64,000 nt of DNA, from positions 1 to 64,000 of the forward strand of contig KV918920.1 of NCBI GenBank assembly GCA_002049455.2, read 5' to 3'. Under the pieces are notes generated by a model. It did not search any database. It saw nothing but the letters and a program-made list of their open reading frames with translations, and had not been told where the DNA came from. A program made the position numbers and the translations under genes. Positions 57,201 to 64,000 of this stretch are shown here, one piece after another. How positions within the stretch are numbered: the stretch's first letter is position 1; each line of letters opens with the position of its first letter. Source of the DNA: Porphyra umbilicalis. Lineage: Eukaryota; Rhodophyta; Bangiophyceae; Bangiales; Bangiaceae.

Positions 57201-58706
57201 GGGCCCCAGTTCATGTCGAACTTCTTCATCGCTGTGATGAAAATGCTTGGCATTGAAACGGTTCGCACCACGGCGTATCATCCCCAAACCAATGGGCAAG
57301 TTGAACGGTACAACCGTACCATGGCTACGCAGCTGCGACACTACGTCGCCGACGACCCATCACGATGGGATGAGCTACTCCCGGTAATCACCATGGCGTA
57401 TAATAGCCAACCACATCGGTCGACGGGCATCGCCCGATTTGAGCTTGTTATCCCAAGGCGGATCCCCAACCTCACGATTCGCAAGTTGCCCCCGGGCACT
57501 CCGCTTACCAATAAGGGAACGCTCAAGGATGGGTCACCCCTAGCTCGCAAGCGCGAGTTCATGGCCCGCCTGCGCAAGCAGATCCCCATCGTGGTCGAGG
57601 CCTTGCGTAAGACGCAACAAAGTTACAAACGTAACTTCGACCATCGGGTCGCAACCCGCAATGCGGACGTCAAGATCGGCGACTACGTATACACGACCAA
57701 CCACGACCGGCAAAACAAGCTGCAAAGCAAAGCCATTGGACCCTTCATGGTCGTCGACGCGGACGCGGACGCCTCCACGTTTGTCATTAACATTGACGGC
57801 GAGGAGAAACGCGTCAGCAGTGACCATGTCACCCCCGCTCCTCGTCCAACGACGACGGACAAGGTTCCACACCCCTTGCTAGATGGTCTAGACCAACTCA
57901 AGTCAACCCCGGCAACTGCCGATGAGTATGTGATCGACAAACTCCTAGGCTTACGCCAGACGGGTGACAGCTATAGCGCTAAGGTGCGCTGGTTCGACTA
58001 CGGGCCGAAAGACGACACCTGGGAACCCCTGGAGAACCTCCCCCGCAACCTGGTGGTGCGTTTCCTTCGACAGAAGAAGAAGCATGTACCGGGGTACGAG
58101 TGGCAAACGCCAACACGACGAAGTCGCCGACAGGCCGGGCTCACAACCGTGGCCAACATCGTCATGGACTCCACGTGGATACCCTCTATCCAACATGTCC
58201 ATGTTACCGGTGACGGAGTTATCCATGCCGATGTCTCTTGGACAGAGTCAAGTACCGACGTTGCAATCAAGGAAGTAATTCCTGTGGCGTGGCTCAAGTC
58301 CACTCTGCCGTCCATGACGCGCAACTTTGCGTATGACCCCCAACTTGCCTTGCGGCATTTCTCTCGGCTGAACCGTGTTTACGGCCCGTACACATATGTG
58401 TGGCCGAAATCCGTACAGGCGACACTGATCGGGAGCGATCCCCCCGTACCAGTGCTCCCTAACGGGTTTCTGGTACCTCCGGTGCAACACTTGGACTCAG
58501 TCCTTCGACGCTTGGTAACAACCACAGAAGAAGCAACCGTGGTAATACCACAATGGACCAACGCCAGTTGGTACGCTACTGCCATACGTGCATGTTTCGA
58601 GTACGAAGTGCTTTTATCAGCAGACTCAAGGGATACAAATCCCACAACATGGGCCATGATGGCCTGCCACTTCCTTCATCGCTATGACGATGAGCAGAAA
58701 AACTGA
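54243..58706 (+). CDS. Pol polyprotein of gypsy element with chromodomain
   Basis: About 1,487 codons, open throughout. Order: aspartic protease (LDTGAGVNIV), reverse transcriptase with the catalytic YLDDV box, RNase H (DACADQVGC...TDHQALSWI), integrase with an HHCC zinc-binding N-terminus and DDE core, then a chromodomain near 57.9-58.1 kb (VRWFDYGPKDDTWEPLENLP). About 200 further residues follow, with a motif PQWTNASWYAT. Chromodomains of this family steer integration to particular chromatin. The first codon here is not ATG, fitting expression as a fusion with gag. Confidence 0.92.
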   Translation: MPDLGLPGGTRKRTVTSLLRRALRHYEIAATLGPCLRIMRSCRPVLDTGAGVNIVRTSVLPSNWMAYAEELTTLPRIRDANNNRLVTKYAIHLYVDTGGVRLFDRFLVADNLSVPCILGTEFIEQNIEGILPRLRKIVWQEHVRCTEEQPRPTPILACLNDSAWDRHWQDKPARVRACKQVRVNGHKEEWIMATCDTPGMVTITPNIRLCRHKSMAVARGIAIVKPDEPFLVKLCNFGKDQVIVRKNSTLGFAEPYQGPMLSAVLDDNTPKGGTDNSSDDASRDPLEDLDLSEAPEYLHKQIRDMLKTHSSMWDGTLGVIRATEHAIVTPPDAQPIRAQPYRTGPFKRQIIADQINKMLKLNVIAPSHSAWASPVVIVPKKNGKARFCVDYRRLNNITKKDAYPLPRMEDCLDSLGDAQVFTSLDCTAGYWQVPLRKDDQEKTAFTTHCGIYHWLSMPFGLTNAPATFQRALDIILSGLKWQICLVYLDDVIIFSANAEQHVKDVDTVLHRLREAGVTLNLEKCTWFSDEVEYLGHIVRPGQLHVHNKNVDALKHAKFPTTKTQLKSFLGMCNVYRRFVKDFAKRAKPLNALTRAEIPPDLPPPTDVAIAAFEDLRNALLCPPVLALPKANRKLVVDVDACADQVGCTLLQEEPGELLHPVGYWSRGLTAAEQNYSTTERECLGVVWAVLKLRHFLDGQRFLIRTDHQALSWIYSTTDSSGRLMRWRLRLSEYTFDMVYKPGASHHLPDFLSRASTVAPPEDIHDDIPCLALAETANGLRTGRYTGTDTPEPVEFDDVVEAQQTDDFCVEMSTRVERGTAKAFFRDEHHALYRRAPYGKQLVIPKSLRERVLTLEHHATVAAHPGMNRMYYTMRKAYYWPSMVTDIHSTITKCTTCAQNRLALRRHTTPLTLFQATEPLTELSVDIFGPIPASKKGNRFILVITDRFAKLTKCVALRRITAMSVASAIIDAWVSAYGPPDRILSDQGPQFMSNFFIAVMKMLGIETVRTTAYHPQTNGQVERYNRTMATQLRHYVADDPSRWDELLPVITMAYNSQPHRSTGIARFELVIPRRIPNLTIRKLPPGTPLTNKGTLKDGSPLARKREFMARLRKQIPIVVEALRKTQQSYKRNFDHRVATRNADVKIGDYVYTTNHDRQNKLQSKAIGPFMVVDADADASTFVINIDGEEKRVSSDHVTPAPRPTTTDKVPHPLLDGLDQLKSTPATADEYVIDKLLGLRQTGDSYSAKVRWFDYGPKDDTWEPLENLPRNLVVRFLRQKKKHVPGYEWQTPTRRSRRQAGLTTVANIVMDSTWIPSIQHVHVTGDGVIHADVSWTESSTDVAIKEVIPVAWLKSTLPSMTRNFAYDPQLALRHFSRLNRVYGPYTYVWPKSVQATLIGSDPPVPVLPNGFLVPPVQHLDSVLRRLVTTTEEATVVIPQWTNASWYATAIRACFEYEVLLSADSRDTNPTTWAMMACHFLHRYDDEQKN

Positions 58707-58848
58707 GAAGTGGATACGAACATGTCAAACGACAAACAACAACAAGACGAAGAAACATCAACACCCTAAAAAGGCGTAAGACCCCGACATTGTCAACCCC
58801 ACCCCCCCACCGGAGTCAACCGAGCAAGTCACTGAGCAGTGAGCCTCG

Positions 58849-60807
58849 CTACTCCTCGTCGTCACGACGACGCGAGTCCCGACGGGAATCGCGGCTCGCG
58901 CCAACACTGGCCGCCGACTCCTGCAAGACACTACGCGCACGCGTCTTGCGCGCCGAGTGCGGAACCCCCGTCGACGGGCCTCCGCCCTCGTGGGTCCGAC
59001 GACCAAGGATGCTCTGCGCGTTGAAGCGCGCCGGCGCGGCCTCCTCCTCTGGCTGTATAGCCTCGAGGTGCTGGGCGAAGCGCCCGTAGTTGGCTTCGCC
59101 GTCAACGGCGCGAGCCACGGCATGTCCAATAATGGACAAAGCCGACTCGACACCCCTTCCGTCCGCGCGCTCAACAGCGGTACGCAAGCCTGCGATCTGC
59201 TCGACCCAGGCGCTAGCCACCGCCGACAAGGCTGCCCCGCGGGGCGCGCGAACGCGTACATCGCGCGCGCGCGCCGACCCAAACAAGGCAACCGCCGCGG
59301 TTGACGACGCGCGGGTCGGCCAAGTGGCATCCACCGACCGTGGCGGAGAGGGCGAGCGATCGCGCCGCGGTGAACGCGGGCGGTAGCGGCCCTCGCGGGC
59401 GTCGCCAACGGCGTGAGCCCAGGTCCGACGACCACGACGCCACACCCCGGGATGGTTCGAAGTATTTCGAGCCATCGGGAGTGGCGCGTTCGGGTCCAAC
59501 GCCCAGTCGAAATCGACACAAGGGTGGCGCAGGCAAAAGCCGTATTCCTTGGTCGGGTCGACCGTGACCCGCACCTGCCGGGCTTCCCCGGAGTCGCGGT
59601 CGCGCCAGACGACGTCCTTAAGGACCTCCCGCCAGGGAAACGCCGTCACGGCTTGGCGCATCTTGCCGTACAAGACGTACTTGGCCTCGCCGTCGGGCGC
59701 GTCCTTCAACTTGGACGTATCCAACGCGTCAAAATGACGAAGCGTCTTCGTGTCCAAGTGGACGAAGAGCTTGTCCTCCTGCAGGGTGTGAACCCGCGCA
59801 GCAACTAAGTTGCAGTAGTACTCGGAGTACACCTCCTGCCAGACGGAGCTGTAAGCGTTGCGCAACGCGTCCGCCATGTAGGACAGCACCACGGGGGTCG
59901 CCACCCACAACCCCGTGTGGGGCTCCCAGTCCGGGATAGGCGGAAGCCAACGGGACAAGTCGAACGCCCGTGGCGCACGGAGAAATCCAGCCGCCCACGC
60001 GGTAGGCATCAACTCGCGACCGCGAAAGAAGCGCGCGTCAGCGGCCCGACGGTGGTCGGAGGGGAACATCGGCAGCCGAAAGGGGTTCGGCAACCCGGTG
60101 ACCCGCGGACTGCGGTCATCTTCGACATTGTCGTTCTCCTCGTGCTTCACCAGCGCGAGCTGCTCGAGGTACGGCTCCAGACCGGAGTCGTGCCCGAAAG
60201 GGACCGAAAGGTCCTCGGCGAGAGCCCTCTTGAGGAAGACGGCCTTCGGCCAGTTGCGCAACAAGCGACAAAACGAGTTGGCCGCTGCCTCGATCAACTC
60301 TGTACCCTTCACAGGGAACATAAGCGCATTGGCGTACACCAAGCGGTGGAACGGGTGCAACGGCAGTTGGTACCGCACGACCTCGTTGCAAAACGACATC
60401 ACCTCGTATACACGACGCTGAGGTCCCTGGTTCCCGAAGTACGGGTCCCCATGGACCTCGGCCACGCGGTCGCCCGCGTGGTCCGGCGACCCGGCTTGCG
60501 CCATCACGTCGATGAAGTCGGGCAACGCCTCGTAGTGAGCGTACACACGGCGCGTGTGCGCACGAGCGCGATTGCGTACGCACATCTCGTACAGACGGTT
60601 GTCGGTGACCCGCGGGACCCCATCGACCACCTCTACAGGGTTGGCGTGCACGTAGTACGAGCCGCGAGGCCGAAACTGGCGCAAGACCTCTGGGTCCGCG
60701 GAGCAATCCACTTCCGGATGGCCACCCGCGGCGGCATGCGCCCCGCCGATGGCCTCACCGCCACCGGCAACGCCGCCGTCCACCGCCATCGCGGCGGAAT
60801 CCGCCAT
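58849..60807 (-). CDS. Antisense ORF between pol and 3' LTR
   Basis: 652 codons on the minus strand from the ATG at 60805-60807 (MADSAAMAVDGGVAGGGEAI), facing pol tail to tail. The frame is open still further upstream through the 39-bp repeats, but without ATG. The first 500 or so residues look like a folded protein (FRPRGSYYVHANPVEVVDGV; YEVMSFCNEVVRYQLPLHPF; SRWLPPIPDWEPHTGLWVAT), and the last third is Arg/Ser-rich (RDRSPSPPRS, RDSRRDSRRRDDEE). I recognise no family. Extra antisense ORFs in this position are known in some plant Gypsy lineages, so it may be a genuine extra gene of the element. Confidence 0.62.
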   Translation of the reverse strand: MADSAAMAVDGGVAGGGEAIGGAHAAAGGHPEVDCSADPEVLRQFRPRGSYYVHANPVEVVDGVPRVTDNRLYEMCVRNRARAHTRRVYAHYEALPDFIDVMAQAGSPDHAGDRVAEVHGDPYFGNQGPQRRVYEVMSFCNEVVRYQLPLHPFHRLVYANALMFPVKGTELIEAAANSFCRLLRNWPKAVFLKRALAEDLSVPFGHDSGLEPYLEQLALVKHEENDNVEDDRSPRVTGLPNPFRLPMFPSDHRRAADARFFRGRELMPTAWAAGFLRAPRAFDLSRWLPPIPDWEPHTGLWVATPVVLSYMADALRNAYSSVWQEVYSEYYCNLVAARVHTLQEDKLFVHLDTKTLRHFDALDTSKLKDAPDGEAKYVLYGKMRQAVTAFPWREVLKDVVWRDRDSGEARQVRVTVDPTKEYGFCLRHPCVDFDWALDPNAPLPMARNTSNHPGVWRRGRRTWAHAVGDAREGRYRPRSPRRDRSPSPPRSVDATWPTRASSTAAVALFGSARARDVRVRAPRGAALSAVASAWVEQIAGLRTAVERADGRGVESALSIIGHAVARAVDGEANYGRFAQHLEAIQPEEEAAPARFNAQSILGRRTHEGGGPSTGVPHSARKTRARSVLQESAASVGASRDSRRDSRRRDDEE

Positions 60808-60840
60808 CGCGTTGGTCGTCCGGGGGGTGTTTACCCTGGC

Positions 60841-61075
60841 CGTCGCCGCCGGGCTGGCCGCGCTTGCCGCCCTTGCCGCCGTCGCCGCCGGGCTGGCCGC
60901 GCTTGCCGCCCTTGCCGCCGTCGCCGCCGGGCTGGCCGCGCTTGCCGCCCTTGCCGCCGTCGCCGCCGGGCTGGCCGCGCTTGCCGCCCTTGCCGCCGTC
61001 GCCGCCGGGCTGGCCGCGCTTGCCGCCCTTGCCGCCGCGCTCGCCGCCCTTGCCGCCGGGCTTGCCGCCTTGCCG
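60841..61075. repeat. 39-bp tandem repeats upstream of antisense ORF
   Basis: Five near-exact units, beginning GGGCTGGCCGCGCTTGCCGC at 60851, 60890, 60929, 60968 and 61007, followed by a degenerate unit. They lie just upstream of the antisense ATG, so they could be its leader or promoter region, or code an Ala/Ser-rich extension if translation starts earlier. Confidence 0.85.
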
Positions 61076-61113
61076 CCGTGCGCGCCGCCCCGCCACTCGG
61101 CGCAAACCCACAC

Positions 61114-61862
61114 TCACCGGGCCCAACACCTCGCGGTGTGCCACCTTGCGGCGACGCACCCCTACTCAACCTTGCCGTTAGGCAGCGACCTGTGCGCAAG
61201 CACGAAGACACGGGATGGCCCCGTGCCGGTAACAACGCGAACCCGCACCCCGGCTTCCGCCGTGTCGTCGGGGGAGTCAACACCCCGACGAGGGCGGCGC
61301 CTGCCGGCACAACGACAACCAGCTGGCGCTACCCCGCGCGCCCGACTCGGTGCTAACCGGCCTGGAGGTGTGAACCCCACACCCACGCTCGGCACCACGG
61401 ACCCGCGTCCCGGCTTTCGCCGTGTCGTCGGGGTAGTCAAACCCCCGACGATGGAAGCGCCACTCGGCGCCGACGACGGTTGTCCCAACGCGTGTTGCTC
61501 GACGCACCCGCTCCCCAACGGGTCTTAACCCCGACGCTGGTGGCCTGTCAACCGGCCGTCTGGCCACCCCGCCGACGCCGACGCCGACTCCCCTGCGAGG
61601 GCGCGCGTACGCGCAAGCGCCGGTCGGATCCGCAGCGCCAGCTGCCCGCCACCCATGCCCACGCGTGTGTGGCGGGACGGTCGCGACCGACGACGGCGAA
61701 CCGCCACCTCCCCCCAATCGGGACTGGGCGGCGCGCCCCCCCCACGGCTCCCACCGCCTGGGCGGTTGCGCCCGCGCGGGCCCGTAAGGGGCCGCGATCG
61801 CCCAATCGGGTTTCACCATCCTCGGCTCTCACCGGGACGGTTCGAATCTCGCGTTGGAGGTA
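61114..61862. other. Gypsy 3' region upstream of LTR, no gene
   Basis: GC-rich sequence with two similar segments (about 61250-61290 and 61400-61455, sharing CCGCCGTGTCGTCGGGG and similar strings), suggesting old internal duplication. It may hold the promoter of the antisense ORF. A short purine-rich stretch (GTTGGAGGTA) borders the 3' LTR. Confidence 0.4.
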
Positions 61863-62255
61863 TGTAGCATATCTCTGCTACCAATTGGCAATTAGCCACG
61901 GGTAGCCCCCTTGACTGGCCGAATCCACGGATGTGTGTGACTCGGCTTGTGGCATGCCCTTTGGGGGGTTACTTCCGCATTGTTTATTTTTTATTGCTTG
62001 TTTGCTTGCCTGCCTTATCTGTCTGCCGACACTCATTACGATCGCTTGATCGGATGGTCGATCGACCAGTGCCGTTGTTTGTATTAAACCACCGTGGGTC
62101 CGGGGTCGCCGTCGTGGGCACCACCCGGCTCCCCATCGGATGCCCTTCAACAAAAGGTCTTCTTCCTCGCCGCGACGGCGATAGAACTCGCTTTATTGCT
62201 TGGCTACGGTCGGTCTCAGTACACTGGTAATTGAACTAACGTTATTAATACCACA
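61863..62255 (+). repeat. 3' LTR of gypsy element
   Basis: 393 bp, identical to the 5' LTR except for two substitutions, followed by CGAAT. Confidence 0.95.
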
Positions 62256-62260
62256 CGAAT

Positions 62261-63424
62261 CGCTGTAGAAATTCGAGGCCTTCACACTGTGTTGCGGCGG
62301 TTCGGCTTTCGAGGCTTACTTTCAGTCTTATCGCGTACGGATGGACCGCGAATGGCGCCGTCACCATCCTAATTAGTTATGTGGCAACGTCCCCCACTGC
62401 CCCAGCACGGTTTTCTCGGTCAGAATCGTGAGACCTATACCTGTCGCCTCACTCCGTCCTGACGTTGTCTGATGCAGGGCCGATCTATCCCACACCACTA
62501 GGCCCCGCACCACCAAGTTTGAAACTCATAGAAGCGGTCCGCTCCAGGAGCCATAGCTTGTGAACAGCATCTGGCGTCTCAAGTCGTTACCCAGCGGGCA
62601 TGTGATCTACCCCAACTTTCGGTTCATTTCGCACAAGTCTCTTGCATCCGTGGACGTTACATCAAGAATGCTCCGTACAGTGCGTTCTCGTTGTGATTGA
62701 ATCGTGTACAAGAGAATATTGGTGGCAAGTCCTGCATTCCAGTCCGTGTAGGCCACATCCATTGATATTCCGCTGAATCAGCCGTCTCTTACATTGATAA
62801 CCTTCAAAAAAGGGCGGTTGCAGAGAGAAGGGAGGCAGAACCGACTATAGGTGCTAGAAATGAGGTCAGATTTGCTGTTCGACAAGCCACGATCGAACCA
62901 TTGGCTGAGAGCCGATAGTAATCTTGCGAGCAAATCATTGTGTCCTGGAGGAGTCACGCAGAGCCATTGGAACCTACGATGAAGTGTCCTGAGAGTTTTT
63001 GGCCCCGTGCTTGGCTGAAGTAGGCATGGTGAACGTTTCGGGCCAGACCTGTGATTTATCATGACATCAACAGTTTTCTTCAGACTGCTCAACATGCAAA
63101 GGTGCGTTTCCACCGCTCAGAGCTGTATGGGGAGACTTTGGAAAAAACAAAAATAATTCCTGGTCTTTCCAGCGGTCCATGTACGCCTGTTGAATGAATG
63201 CGACCACTCTGCAACCACCATTTTTCGGTGCTCAGCAATAACATGAACGCACTGTACCGCTGGCCATCAGCACGGTTCTGAAGGGAGATGCATTTTGAGG
63301 TTGTGCAGGGGGCCAATATGGAACTCTGCGAGGGCCACGCTAAGTGTCGTGTAGCTAGAAATCACAGATTTATTCCGTGGTCGTGTGTTTAGCCAGGTAC
63401 ACCGCGGCCGCAGCCGCACACGGG
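62261..63424. other. No gene seen
   Basis: Near-neutral composition and only short open frames. The left edge, after the CGAAT target repeat, continues the pre-insertion sequence that ends at 51970. Confidence 0.35.
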
Positions 63425-63434
63425 AAAAAGAAAA
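63425..63434 (-). terminator. Pol III T-run terminator
   Basis: Directly 3' of the tRNA, the minus strand reads TTTTCTTTTT, a standard RNA polymerase III stop signal. Confidence 0.8.
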
Positions 63435-63508
63435 TACTCCCGCCGAGGCTCGAACTCGGGACCTCCAGCATGTTAGGCTGGCGCTCTAACCAACTGAGCT
63501 ACGGAAGC
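63435..63508 (-). tRNA. tRNA-Val (anticodon AAC)
   Basis: A 74-nt cloverleaf on the minus strand. Acceptor GCTTCCG pairs with CGGGAGT (two G-U pairs). The D arm holds the A box (TAGCTCAGTTGG). The anticodon stem CCAGC/GCTGG carries loop CTAACAT with anticodon AAC, reading GUU. The T arm is CCGAG-TTCGAGC-CTCGG and supplies the B box, and the discriminator base is A. No intron. CCA is not encoded, as expected in eukaryotes. Confidence 0.95.
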
Positions 63509-64000
63509 TCCACGGAAAGCCAAATTCGTCTGGTATAAGTACACAGTTTATCACGCACCAAAGCCGGATGGTAAATCCCGGCACCGTCCGAACTCACCGA
63601 GCCCCTCATCCAAGTGCCTCTGAGGAGAGATTTTTTGGGACACGTGCGCCGTCAGTGCTCTCTCTCAGTCTCAACGAATAATGTTTCCGCAGCACAAGAA
63701 CTCTCCAGTCCATTTGTTTCGCGCGGCCGAACCTGCTCATCTGAAAGCTCTGGAGGCCAGATCAAGTTCTTGAACAGGTTGGTTCGCCACTGATGCGAGC
63801 CAGCCAAACATGAGACAGCATTACTGGGTGCCCTCGGCTTAACCACGAGTGGGCCACCGCCACTCCAGAGGCGTCGCTGATGATTCGACAGCCTGCACGG
63901 CAATGTGCGCCACGCCCGCCCAGTAGAGGAACGCCAACGTCGTCCACAGCGACGGGTATCTGAGAGCGCCACGTAGGCAAACGTGTTTTAATTTGATGGG
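63509..64000. other. No gene seen
   Basis: Right edge of the window. Open frames on the minus strand are short and without a domain. TTTTTTGGGACACGTGCGCC at about 63628 loosely resembles the ends of the foldback element at 16127. Confidence 0.3.

Larger units (their letters stand above)
51971..62255 (+). mobile_element. Whole-looking Ty3/Gypsy chromodomain retrotransposon
   Basis: 10,285 bp with 393-bp LTRs differing at two positions and a 5-bp target duplication CGAAT (51966-51970 and 62256-62260), so the insertion is young. Order: 5' LTR, gag, pol (protease, reverse transcriptase, RNase H, integrase, chromodomain), a 3.1-kb 3' region with a long antisense reading frame and 39-bp repeats, and the 3' LTR. 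No break was noticed in gag or pol. Pol lies just after gag in another frame, a layout the family commonly expresses by recoding. Confidence 0.93.

Overview
The window looks like a repeat-dominated stretch of a GC-rich, intron-poor eukaryotic nuclear genome. This rests on an intron-containing transposase gene, good ATG contexts, a Pol III-type tRNA-Val gene with a T-run terminator, and several eukaryotic transposon superfamilies. The composition and intron poverty recall bangiophyte red algae (Porphyra/Pyropia), but that is inference. The composition is patchy: very GC-rich tracts (runs of up to 27 G) alternate with near-neutral stretches (about 15.5-18.7 kb and 62.3-64 kb).

Left part (1-15.5 kb). 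A minus-strand gene of at least 713 codons runs off the left edge; it has tandem acidic-hydrophobic repeats and about 25 hexapeptide repeats. A 1.8-kb G-rich spacer separates it from a two-exon, plus-strand CACTA/Plavaka-type transposase gene (3970-7633). Then come a 19-bp minisatellite and a 0.8-kb extreme-GC island. From 9.9 to 14.4 kb there are minus-strand pieces of what may be one secreted-protein gene: a signal-peptide exon at the right, an internal piece present twice, and a C-terminal piece at the left. They are broken up by a 1485-bp tandem duplication whose units are separated by a 0.3-kb hairpin-bearing repeat.

Middle part (15.5-39.6 kb). A 1.26-kb foldback-like, TA-flanked non-autonomous transposon is followed by a Ty1/copia fossil (18403-27356) with a 5-bp target duplication. 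A complete-looking 4.0-kb pogo-type transposon sits inside its 3' LTR. Next is the most unusual object, a 12,032-bp TA-flanked element with perfect 43-bp terminal inverted repeats. It carries a Tc1/IS630-type transposase at one end and a convergent zinc-knuckle gene at the other. A palindrome of about 8 kb, built from 493-bp and 525-bp tandem repeats, lies between them.

Right part (39.6-64 kb). Here are a small foldback element, a 759-bp direct duplication flanking 1.5 kb, an old Ty1/copia fossil with diverged LTRs, and a young, whole-looking 10.3-kb Ty3/Gypsy chromodomain element (51971-62255). The last has near-identical LTRs and a 652-codon antisense reading frame between pol and the 3' LTR. 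The window ends with a tRNA-Val(AAC) gene. Apart from the left-edge gene, the secreted-protein pieces and the tRNA, nearly everything recognisable is mobile DNA.
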